This document shows, piece after piece, positions 24,920 through 33,900 of a DNA stretch of 64,000 bases. Where the stretch lies: the NCBI GenBank assembly GCA_023052935.1, contig CM041298.1, positions 57,344,217 through 57,408,216 of the forward strand, read 5' to 3'. The position numbers and the translations under genes are program-made. Below the pieces are notes generated by a model. The model saw only the letters and a list, made by a program, of their open reading frames with translations, did not search any database and was not told where the DNA came from. The first letter of the stretch is position 1. Every line of letters begins with the position of its first letter. This DNA comes from Piezodorus guildinii. Taxonomy: Eukaryota; Arthropoda; Insecta; Hemiptera; Pentatomidae.

Positions 24920-27080
24920 TACCACTATAACCCATGAAGGGTCTTGGGGGCTCAGTACATATAGAGATTCGTACTGTTTCTAGGCCAACGGTAGTGCAAT
25001 GAGGTGATTAGGCCTTAATCACGCTCAGTCGCCACGTTTTTCCCCATTTAATTTGGGTACCCACTTTATAGAGGCTGGGTCTGCCCCAGGAGTGTCTCCA
25101 TACCCTTGGGTCGCCCCCGACTGAATTAACAGAATAAATAATATTCCGCCACAACCGGGATTCGAACCCAGGACCCGGAGCACAGCAGACTAGTGCTCTA
25201 TCCACTAGACCACGCCGCTCCCTGTAATTGTCAAAGGTTCCGATATTTTTATTTTAAACATTTTTTAAAGATTCGTCTGAAATTTAAACAAGGGTTTTCT
25301 AAAAAGCAATTTGATATAAGTTTTGAATACAATTGTTTTAAATAACTTAGTCTGTAGAATTATATGATATTTATTCAAAATGTCCTAGAGTAAAACAATA
25401 GATTTATAAGACTTATGCTTCTTTTTCACATATATTTTATTGTCCTTCCTAATGGTCAATTAAGAAAACTAATCGGTCATTAAATTCAATGCTCTAATGC
25501 AGAAGAAAACAACACTTTAATTAAAAATAAAAACCCTGACTCCAGAAATAAAGGTTATGTATTATCTATCAATTCTAGAGATAGCAATGTGCTAGCATAT
25601 TTATTTAAATTCATTATTTAGTTGTTAGCAAAGCTTAAGTATTTGAATGTTTTTGAACAAATTTCAATATATATTGAACTAGTTATAAAATAGCCTTCTA
25701 AACTTTTAATGACACTCAAGACTCTTCTGACAATACATTAATTATTTTTAATTTATTTGCAAGTAGCTTTCTGTATTTGGCATTATGAGACCTAAATGAT
25801 TCATTTAAGCCATTTAACTTGAAAAGATGTAGAGTAGTTCTCTCAGAAAATCGTTACATTTTAAAACTGAACAAGTTGAAAAAATTTATCCATGATGTGG
25901 CTATGCAGTATTTGGAAAAAAAAATGTATTAAAAATAGATAAATCCACTCTGCATCGTAAAAATTGTTAATATTTTTAAATAATGCAATACTGTTTTGTG
26001 AAAATCAACATCTTGGACTCTATTTCAGCTAATCAAACATTTCTAGTTAGCTTATGATTCCATATATTTTATCATTTATATCCTAATGCTTAGCCTTAAG
26101 TATTTTTAATCGGATAAAAATTCACATGTTTAATTTTAAATCAGGGTGTGACGTGGTTTAGTGGATAGTTCTAGTTTACTGTTTTTTCAAGTCCCGGGTT
26201 CAAATCCCGGCTATGGCAGAATAATATTATTTATTTCAGCATGAAGGGACCCTGGGGTATAGGAGACTCTCCTGGGCAGATCCAGTCTCTTGGGTACATT
26301 AAATTATGGGAAAACCTGGCAGTTGAGTGTGTTCTCAGTCTAATCACCTCATTGCACTACCATTGGGCCCAAGACCCTTCATGGGTTGTAGAGATTTTTT
26401 AGACATTCTTTTTAACTTCTATTTACCTATATATGGAATATTCAGTAAGGGAAAGTATGTAATTTTGAAAATTTTATATATGAGTTTTAGGTTAGAACAG
26501 AAATACGTTTTACGTTCAATTAAGTCCAAATAATGAAACGGTACAGGTTTTTATTTATTTATTTTAATTTTTATCATTTTCATGATTCTAGGTTTCAGAA
26601 AGCTTGCATTAAATATGGATTGGCCGATGTTGATCTCTTTCAGACAGTGGACCTCTTCGACCAAAAAAATATTGCCACAGTGACAATGACCATTTTCGCA
26701 ATTGGAAGAACAGTAAGCCTGTTTCGCTAATATTTTATATTTAAAGTATTATAAAAAATCATAAATTTATTATACAAGTGGAATTGGAGTAGACCAAGGC
26801 TTTGAATTTATTTGTATAGGAATAACATTTATTATTCTGAGAATTTTAGTTAAATAATAATGAATTAAGTTTTATAATTTTTTTAAAGTGCTACAAGCAC
26901 CCAGAATGGCGTGGACCATGGTTGGGCCCTAAACCTGCTGAAGAAAACAGAAGGGAATGGACCGAGGAGCAACTTAGGGCAGGAGAAGGTGTCATCGGGC
27001 TTCAGGCTGGTCAGAACAAGGGAGCTACTCAAGCAGGACAGAACTTCGGTGCCACACGAAAAATCTTACTCGGAAAATAA
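17603..27080 (+). CDS. Mp20: Muscle protein 20 (calponin/transgelin family), 4 of about 5 coding exons
   Basis: Small actin-associated protein of the calponin/transgelin family (known role: muscle and cytoskeletal actin binding). Exons 17603-17684, 19569-19698, 26592-26712 and 26889-27080 join in frame with GT/AG introns to 174 residues and a TAA stop. Seen: a CH domain over residues about 10-115 (EAQEWIETIIGE, LRDGIILCKLMNRL, GGDYKMMDNINQFQKAC, DLFQTVDLFDQKN, MTIFAIGRT) and one C-terminal calponin repeat at 147-170 (VIGLQAGQNKGATQAGQNFG). Family members are about 184 residues, so about 10 N-terminal residues are missing; their exon is not visible upstream and may sit in 1-17600 or outside. 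Residue 112 is Cys where I recall Thr in relatives. Intron 3 is 6.9 kb and full of repeats. Identity is near certain. Confidence 0.96.
18464..18797. repeat. Penelope-type foldback with a hammerhead-like core in each arm
   Basis: The inverted-repeat arms are about 143 bp (18464-18606 and 18654-18797) and nearly perfect. Each arm holds GGGTGCAGTCAATTTAACAC and a core: on + CTGAAGA at 18696, a GGCCTA/TAGGCC stem, then GAAA at 18721; on - the same at 18564-18536. I infer relation to Penelope-like terminal repeats, known to carry minimal hammerhead motifs. It directly abuts a LINE 3' end. Confidence 0.8.
18800..19348 (+). pseudogene. Non-LTR retrotransposon 3' end with Cys/His motif and (ATTC)n tail
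   Basis: The frame from about 18810 to the stop at 19134-19136 reads LYNKSLIFKARGELMGLNYQ, CAMCNLNVPEDTYHFLAICP and DWVKFAAYLNKSL. The C-x2-C...H-x4-C motif is typical of LINE ORF2 ends. The 3' UTR ends in AATAAA and five ATTC repeats (19325-19348). The 5' side abuts a foldback element. Inserted in an Mp20 intron, sense orientation. Confidence 0.85.
19569..19698 (+). CDS. Mp20: Mp20 exon, middle of CH domain
   Basis: The acceptor is AATTGTAG and the donor is GTAAG at 19699. The 130 bases encode LPYELALRDGIILCKLMNRL, then a stretch ending GGDYKMMDNIN, and leave CA of a Gln codon to be finished by G in the next exon. Phase matches both neighbours. Confidence 0.96.
19854..20030 (-). mobile_element. 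tRNA-derived SINE, family C, 5'-truncated, with poly(T) tail
   Basis: This holds the 3' half of the family C body, starting on + with a run of A (19854-19868), then CCTGTACCACCACAACCCAT. GGAATTAAAC(AAAA) flanks it on both sides (19844-19853 and 20031-20040), a good target-site duplication. The A run lies inside the duplication, so on the sense strand the element ends in T. Confidence 0.88.
21710..21990 (-). mobile_element. tRNA-derived SINE, family A
   Basis: A near full-length copy with head at about 21990 and tail (TTTATTTAACGTCAC on +) near 21725. It shares the AGGATTTTTTACTCCAATTA and CCTAACATCAAACAGGCTCG blocks with the other copies. It lies in an Mp20 intron. Confidence 0.85.
22245..22365 (+). 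repeat. Penelope-type terminal repeat, decayed core
   Basis: CCCTGAAGAAGGCTTAAAAT, TTAGGCCAAAAC, GCCAGAATAAATTAAGTTT and GATGACTGCACCCCGAATTA follow the order of the right arm at 18690-18797. The G of GAAA is lost. Confidence 0.7.
23228..23516 (-). mobile_element. tRNA-derived SINE, family A, best B box
   Basis: The sense strand carries a clear B box (GGGTTCGAACCCGGC) and AACAGCCTTCTGACTCCAAG, then the family body and the tail GTGACGTTAAATGAACAAAC. About 290 bp. Confidence 0.88.
23919..24190. other. GC-richer block in an Mp20 intron, unidentified
   Basis: Base composition is close to 50% GC against about 28% around it. An 88-codon open frame on - (24185-23919) has no recognisable motif. TTTATACATGTG on - could be a TATA-like box, so an LTR or a retroposed piece is possible. 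Confidence 0.4.
24872..25224 (-). mobile_element. tRNA-derived SINE, family C, full length, 44-nt poly(T) tail
   Basis: The sense (minus) strand starts GGGAGCGGCGTGGTCTAGTG (A box), has B box GGGTTCGAATCCC, a 225-base body, and ends CCTTCATGGGTTATAGTGGT, ACAGG and about 44 T. TAATTGTC(AAA) flanks it (24864-24871 and 25225-25232). This is the reference copy for the family in this window. Confidence 0.92.
26146..26398 (+). mobile_element. tRNA-derived SINE, family C, sense copy
   Basis: The head is GACGTGGTTTAGTGGATAGT (A box) with B box GGGTTCAAATCCC. The body includes CTAATCACCTCATTGCACTA and CCCTTCATGGGTTGTAGAGA, then a short T run. It confirms the strand of the family and the T-rich 3' end. 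It lies 0.2 kb before an Mp20 exon. Confidence 0.88.
26406..26535 (-). repeat. R1 repeat, decayed end beside an Mp20 exon
   Basis: TTCTATTTACCTATATATGG, AGTAAGGGAAAGT and TACGTTTTACGTTCAATTAA with GTCCAAATAATG correspond to the R1 right end in reverse orientation. Confidence 0.5.
26592..26712 (+). CDS. Mp20: Mp20 exon, end of CH domain
   Basis: The acceptor is ATTCTAG and the donor is GTAAGC at 26713. The 121 bases encode FQKACIKYGLADVDLFQTVD, then LFDQKN and MTIFAIGRT. A decayed R1 repeat copy ends about 55 bases before this exon. Confidence 0.96.
26889..27080 (+). CDS. Mp20: Mp20 terminal exon with calponin repeat and stop
   Basis: The acceptor is TTTTAAAG ending at 26888. The 192 bases give 63 residues and TAA at 27078-27080. 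They start CYKHPEWRGPWLGPKPAEE and end with the single calponin repeat and ATRKILLGK. No clear AATAAA was found within 100 bases after the stop. Confidence 0.96.
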   Translation, partial: CYKHPEWRGPWLGPKPAEENRREWTEEQLRAGEGVIGLQAGQNKGATQAGQNFGATRKILLGK

Positions 27081-27387
27081 CTTTATCATCTTTGAAACAA
27101 CAAAAAAATGTATATTTTATATTTAAAAAATAATAACTTAAATTTTTTGATCAGTATACTAAAATATTTTGATATAATACAACTCTAATAATTTATTTTT
27201 ATTTATTTGTAAAGTATTGCTGACTGAAAATACAATCAGTTTAATTGCTTAGTCTTTTATTTATTTATTTGTTGATGAATTTTGGTCATCAGGTACCATA
27301 TTCCCTTTTAAGATATGTCAGATGAATTATTTTAAAATACACAATTAAGTTCTTTTTTTTATTCAACATTTTAAGAATTAAAAATTT

Positions 27388-28320
27388 GGTGTGGGCAACA
27401 CACGACTTTCACTTACCTCCATTTTAAAAATCGATTAAAGAATTTTTAATTACAGTCTAAGATAAAATGATAAAAGATCGGGTGCAGGCAACACACGACT
27501 TTCACTTACCTCCATTTTTAAAATCAATGAAAGAATTTTCAAATACAGTTAGAGATAAAAATAAGTGAAACTAGTTAAAGAATTAATTAAATTGAATTTC
27601 TATAGAAACATGTGTTTTATTAAAAAATCTATTATATTATTATCTAAAATAATCACTTAGTTTTATCGTCTTTCATCACTCTCTATTAACTTTTAAGAGC
27701 TTGTGTATGAGATAATATTTTTTCTAAAATCTTTAGCTTTCCAACGGTATATTATACATGTATATTACTGTTCTTAAGTTAAAAATCAAAAAATTGCATT
27801 AAAAAAATATTTTTTCAATTTTCTTCTTTAGTTAGATATCGAATTCATTCACCTTATATATTTATGTGTTTATCATCAGTGGTAACAAGATAATAAAGTT
27901 ATTTTTATAGAATTAACAAAATTAAAGGTACTTTAGGAAAGAAAATTTAAAATATCGGCATTCAAGTCCTGTCAGACCATTTTAATCAGAATGAAAACTA
28001 CATGATATTAAAGCCCATTAAATTTTACATTGATATAGTGAGTTTAATCAAAATCATCGGAACCGTTTTCAAGAAAATCGAAAAATGGTGCAAAATGCAT
28101 GGTACAAAGTGGCTCTTTCTGCTCTTGTCCTAAATATGAAAGTTCAGTTTCATAGGACTAACAGTTTCCGCCCAGTAGTTACCACACACACAGACCTTTT
28201 TGCGGGACTTGGTTATTTGGACTCAGGGGACCCTAAAATGTGTATTTCCGTTGAAAACTATAAATCAAAAATTTTCACGATCGCAATACTTTCCCTTACT
28301 ACACATAGTAAGTGAAAGTA
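27388..28320 (+). repeat. R1 repeat copy with duplicated left end
   Basis: The left end (CAACACACGACTTTCACTTA) occurs twice, at about 27395 and 27487, 92 bases apart. The body is full and the right end (AGTAAGTGAAAGTA) lies at 28307-28320. A second copy follows immediately. Confidence 0.82.
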
Positions 28321-29122
28321 AAATTAGAGAAACCATTTAAGAATTAAATTTCTATAGAAACGTGTGTTTTATTAAAAAATCTATTATATTATTATCTAAA
28401 ATAATCTGTTAGATTTATCAGCTTTTTGTCACTATTTATTAAACTTTACAAGCTTTTGTATAAGATAATATTTTTTCTAAAATCTTGAGCTTTCCAACGG
28501 TATATTGTACGTGTATATTACTGTTCTTATGTAAAACAAAAAATTGCATTAAAAAACATTTTTTTTCAGTTTTCTCTTTTAGTTGGGTATCGAATTCGTT
28601 CAACTTATATATTTAAATGTTTTTCATCTGTGTTAACAAGATAACATGGTTATTTTTATAGAATCTATAAAATTAAAGGTAGTTTAGAGGAAGAAATTTT
28701 GAAATATTGGCATTTAGGCCTTGTCAGACTATTTCAATAGGAAAGAAATCTACATGATATTAAAGCCCATTAAATTTTACATCAATATAGCGAGTTTTAT
28801 CAAAATCGTTAGAGCCGCTATTGGGAAAATCGTAAAAAGGTGCATAATGCAAAAAGTAGCTCTTCTGGTTAGCTGATGTTGATGAAAAAGTTGTTGTAAC
28901 GAGGGTTGGTTGTTTTAAATATGAAATTTCAGTTTCATAGGACTTTCCGTTTGCGCGTGGGAGTTACAACACACAAACACAGACCTTTTTTCGGGACTTT
29001 GTTATTTGGACTCAGGGACCCTAAAATGTGTATTTCTGTCGACAACTGGAATTCTAAAATTTTCACGATCGCAATACTTTCCCTTACTATATATTTCATA
29101 AATAGGTAAGTGAAAGTAATAA
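28321..29122 (+). repeat. R1 repeat copy in tandem with the previous one
   Basis: It continues directly after the previous copy without a left terminal block and ends AATAGGTAAGTGAAAGTAAT at 29101-29120. The two bodies are clearly similar along their length (for example AGCTTTCCAACGGTATATT and AAAGCCCATTAAATTTTACA). Confidence 0.82.
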
Positions 29123-29364
29123 TGTTATTTTGAGGTTTGCATTATTATTCATTCAACATAAATTCACACGGATAATACAGGATAAATAAGTTTTATATTA
29201 AAACAAAACTGAATTTTTATATAATGGATAACCAAATGGGTCAATCAGTAAAAAAGGACGTCAAGTGCTAGCTATAAAAACCATAATTAATTAATTAGTT
29301 ATAAGATCAGAGCGTTTAAACTTTATTTAATAACGATGGAACAATGATTGACTGTATGTATACA

Positions 29365-29488
29365 TTGAGGAGTAGATGATGGGGGTGTAGTCATCGTAAC
29401 ACTTTAATTAAGTAAATACAATTGTACAAATTAAGTTTATTTAATTAAAGTGTTAAGATGACTGCACCACCAATAAACTTCTCCTCAA
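29365..29488. repeat. Short foldback related to Penelope-type ends
   Basis: Arms of about 54 bp (29365-29418 and 29433-29488) read TTGAGGAG...GTGTAGTCATCGTAACACTT and its complement. They end in the same GACTGCACC...AACTTCTCCTC flank as other copies, but no hammerhead-like core is present. Confidence 0.75.
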
Positions 29489-30863
29489 TTTATTTATTAA
29501 CATTAAATAATCGGTATATTTATTTGTCTTGTTTTCGATATGTTGGAAAAATACAAGGTGAAAGGGATTTATCAAGAAAAAATACTCAAAACAAAATAAC
29601 TTTTATGTAAGTGTATTGAAAACTTTCAACATTTATTGGTCACACCACTTATTTTGACTTACGACTACAAAATGTGATGAGCTTCTTTGTCAATGGCTTT
29701 TCCATAAACTTCTAAAAGTGGTTATAAAAAAGTAACGACCTGACTTACAAACCTAAGGCTACAGGTGGGAAAGTTATTTTATCTTATCAACATAAAAAAT
29801 AAAAATAAAATAAAAACTGTTTCATTAACAAAGAAATTTATCACAAGCAATGCGTTTGTATGAAATTGAGATTTCAAACTTCATTAAACATCTTGCATAA
29901 AAATTTTTAAAACTACATCCTATCCTGATTCAGAAAGAAAAAGAAAAACATCACAGAACACTTATAACACTGATTACTTATAATGTTACATATATTTTCT
30001 TTTAAACATACAGTTAGGCTTAAGATATGAGACGATTTCAAAGGAAGATAATTTTGAAAATATTTTAAATTGAATTAATATTCAACGGAAACAAAAATTT
30101 GATGTGGAATCAGGTTGTAATAATATAATACTGAGATCATGGCCTACTTTGACTCTAAGCTTTGTCAAACATGCATGGTCAGCGATAAACAAGGCAATTT
30201 GTTGACTAACTTGTATAAAAATATATATTTAAAATATTTTTTGGCTTATCAATGTGAAGTGAAATTCACGGTACAAAAATATACAGTCGCTAACCATTGT
30301 TTTTACAAAGAGAGTACATGTAAGAAAAAAAAAAATAAAGAAATATAAAACCTACAAAATATATACCGATACAGTCATTTCAGTCCAAGGCTAAACAAAA
30401 AATAATATATATGACTGCAGAATAAAAAAAAAAAAAAAAAAGATATACTAATAACTGCCAACTGTATAAAGACAGTTAATAATACTAAAAAACATTAACA
30501 ACACTGGTGACGATATAATCTTGTATACAATTGAAAAAAAATCATTACACACTTAAATAACTATTGCACATAAACAAAAAAAATCATGTAAAAGATATTT
30601 AAGTATGCAATAATATCCTAAAATCACAATAGACGTTTTAGCGAATAAATTCATAAATTTTATAAACAATTTGTTAATATATCTATTTTTTAAATTATAA
30701 TTCTTTTTTTTCTTTTAATATAGATATATAATCCTAATTTTTTAAACAAATATCTAAATTTCGGTTAACATACAGTTTTAATATTTTACACATTTTTTTG
30801 TTTTAATTAAAATTTTTAATTTGTTGTGATATACAGTCTGATGACTTATTAAATATAAAAATG

Positions 30864-30950
30864 TTATGTCATATAACGCATCACAGCTCTGAGAGCGTAG
30901 AGTAGCTCAGCTTGCATCCTCGCCTCCAAGACCATTATATTCACATGCAC
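30864..30950 (-). CDS. Sesn: Sestrin terminal exon
   Basis: The acceptor is TGTTACAG. The 28 codons and TAA (stop at 30864-30866 on the + axis) encode [20 protein letters not shown] and RAVMRYMT, matching the strongly conserved sestrin C-terminus. Confidence 0.97.
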   Translation of the reverse strand: MHVNIMVLEARMQAELLYALRAVMRYMT

Positions 30951-33900
30951 CTGTAACATTGAAATAAGGTATAAGTCTAAGAGATAATAATCAATCGGAA
31001 CTTATTAACCATAGTTATAATGTTAATTTATACAAGATTTTATAAAATAAAATTTTTATAAGTTTAATAATAATGATAACAAACCTTTTCGCTATGTTTG
31101 AACTCTCTTAGAACCCTATCATAGTCGACCTTGGTTACCCTCTCAGGAAAGCAGCATGCTGATTTGATAAATGCTTTCAACGAACGCTCGAGCAATTGAT
31201 TCACTTCACCGTAATCATAATCATCATGCCTAAAAAAAATATTAATAAATATATGATTCTTATATAGTTCTTAACCAGTATTAAACTAAATTCAGTAACA
31301 GGAAGAAGATGCAGATGAGAACCAAACTTTTTATAATATATTTTGATCAAAATTTGAGCCAAGTTTTTCACATTTTCTCAGTCACAATGATGGCATTTTA
31401 AAGTGTATTTACAGAAGGAAATATGTCAGGAATGTCTGTTTTAAAGAAGAAATTACAAAGATTATTGATGTATTCTTTTGAAATTATAGGACTAATCATC
31501 GACAAAAATATATCCTTGGGAAGCTATTGCTTTCTTTAATCCAAATTACTAAAATAAAAAGAATTAGAAAAATCTATGAAGGTTATTGGAGTATATAGGA
31601 AAAGGAAACGTACTGTTTCCAGGCCAACAGCTGTGAAAGGAGGTGATTAGGCTGAGATCAAGCTAAGGGAACAGGTTTTTTTAACTAATTTTATGGTATC
31701 CACTTTTAATGGCTGAGTGAGTCCCAGAGGTATTTACCTAAGGGTTGCTCTAAGGCTGATATAAAGGAATTAATAATTATCATGCCACAGCCAGTTTCTA
31801 ACCTGGGACCAGGGAATAGTGAACCATTGCCCTAACTCTAACTTTTCCTGTTTAATCTATCAAAAGGTATTTAGAAGTTATCTTCTAGTTTCAGACCCTC
31901 ACTGGGGATCACCTGTAGCATATTGGCTAGCATAACAGCCTTCTATGCCAAAGGTAACAGGTTCAAACCTACAGGTGGTCCTAGGATTTTTTAATGGAAG
32001 TAAAAAATCCTTAGTTATGCTGTCCTTCGGAGGGGACGTAACAAGGTGGTCCTGAGCCTGTGCGATGTCAGGTATTCATGTAAGATCCCTATCCTAATTA
32101 AACCTGAATAGGCAAAATTTAGGACTCCCACTGTAGCATCGTCCAATTATCCACATTAGCATAAGGTGACATTAAATAAATAATCAAACAAAACAAACAG
32201 ACCTTCACTTGTCTTGATGAGCTTTAATTCTTTTTATGAGGCATTTTGTATTACATTTCCAAGAAGATGTAAATAAATACTGAATATCGACAACAATTAG
32301 GTAGTTTCAATTATTTATTTTCTGCCAACATTTCGACCCCCGTTGTTGGTCATCATCAGGGATAAAAAGATACAAAAGAGGAACTAGATGTGTACAGAAA
32401 TCGATTAATTAAATTACAATGACTAAGGTATTATAATGAGACTATAACTAAGGTATAGTCATTATAATTTAATTAATCGATTTCCGTACACTTCTAGTTC
32501 CTTTTTATGTTTTAATATTGACATCCTTTAGTTCAATAATTTTTAAAATAGTATATTTAATCTTATTGTAAATGTATCTCTTTTTTATCCTTTTAGCCCA
32601 GATGATGACCCACAATGGGGGTCAAAACGTTGGTAGAAAATAAATGGTTGAAAATACCTAATTGTTTCATTCATCGACCGAAACCTGGACTAATTCCTTC
32701 TAGTAATTCTTAACAGTCAACTAATTATATCCAATATTTTTTTAATTAGCTCAAATAATAGAAATAAAAACAAGCTCAAATAAACGTTTATTACCTTATT
32801 CCGTACATGCATTGGATATAATTCCAAATAGCTCTTCTGAACCTAGATGTATCCACATCTTTTCTCCCACCCATTGTATAATATGTTAAATTGTACGCAG
32901 TTTTGAACTTTTCATCAAGTAAATTTCCAACATCGCTATAGAGGCGATTGACTAGAGAATATCCGTGATCGTCCCAAGAATAATCCTAAAATCATAATAA
33001 ACAAAATAAATATAATTATATAAATGTAGTTCTTTATTTAAAAACATCAAAAAGTGAATTTTTAAATATTTTTTTTTTGGTTTTTGTACGCAGACTGCAA
33101 ATTATGTTTAATAATCAATAAAATTTATGGAAAATGAAACTAACCTGAACTCTAAAAGTAGGAATATCTGATGTTTCATCACGTCTTGCAAAGTCTTCGT
33201 AGATAAATGATGGATCTTCTACGAATTGACCTATACTTGGTTTAATAGGCGTCGTATCAAGAGATGTAATTTCAACTCCTGTCACTTCTACTCTCTCGAA
33301 TCTGTAAAGGAAAAAAAAAGATATTTATCAATAAAATATTTAATAACAGTAATTTGTAAAAATTTTGTCCTGTCCTCACATATGGAGTGGAAACGTGAAG
33401 CTTCTCCAAAAGTGATCAAAGTAAGCAGCTGGTATTTGAAAGAAAATTTATGGGCCAGTACCTACAGGTAACGATTGGAGAAGGAGAAGTAATGCAGAAT
33501 TGGGTGTCATATATACTGATACGGACATAGTCCGGTTCATCAAAGTACAGCGCCTGGTCATGTAGGGTGGATGAGGGTAACCCAACTAAAACAATTATCC
33601 CGAAGCGTCTAGAAAGAAAAAGAAGAGTTGGAAGGCCTAGAGTGCGCTGGTTGGATGGGGTCGAAGCAGATAGCAGAGCTCTTCTTGGACAAGCTAACTG
33701 GAGGTCAGCTGCAAGAGAGAGAGACCAATGGGCGAGGCTAATTGAGGAGGCCAGGACTCAGCGATGAGTTGTAGCGCCCATGAAGAGAAGAATTTGTAAA
33801 CATTTAACACATGAATAATTCCTTCAAAATAATGTTAAAAGCAAATGACAAAATTGACAATCTAACACAAGCCTTTGAGTCGTATTGAATTGAGAAAATG

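Larger units (their letters stand above)
19699..26591 (+). other. Mp20 6.9 kb intron
   Basis: The intron contains two SINE-C copies (19854-20030 and 24872-25224 on -), one on + (26146-26398), two SINE-A copies on - (21710-21990 and 23228-23516), a decayed Penelope-type end (22245-22365), a GC-richer block (23919-24190) and a decayed R1 end (26406-26535). The stretches 20045-21700, 22370-23220 and 25240-26140 are AT-rich and I see nothing in them. Confidence 0.8.
27081..30863. other. Convergent intergenic region between Mp20 and sestrin
   Basis: The 3' ends of the two genes face each other here. Two tandem R1 copies occupy 27388-29122 and a short hairpin element 29365-29488. 29490-30863 is AT-rich; I see no gene, only presumed 3' UTR of sestrin. 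Confidence 0.7.

Noticed and set aside
25140..25224. tRNA-like sequence on the minus strand with a strong B box
   Set aside because: It is the head of SINE family C, with the same body at 26146 and elsewhere and target duplications around the whole.
28085..29109. Similar 67-76 codon frames (DPKMCISV.N...KIFTIAILSL) in two adjacent places and at 3577-3389
   Set aside because: They are the same stretch of the R1 repeat read in one frame. Other copies (5504-5286, 58496-58302) are open in a different frame, so there is no sign of protein-level conservation.
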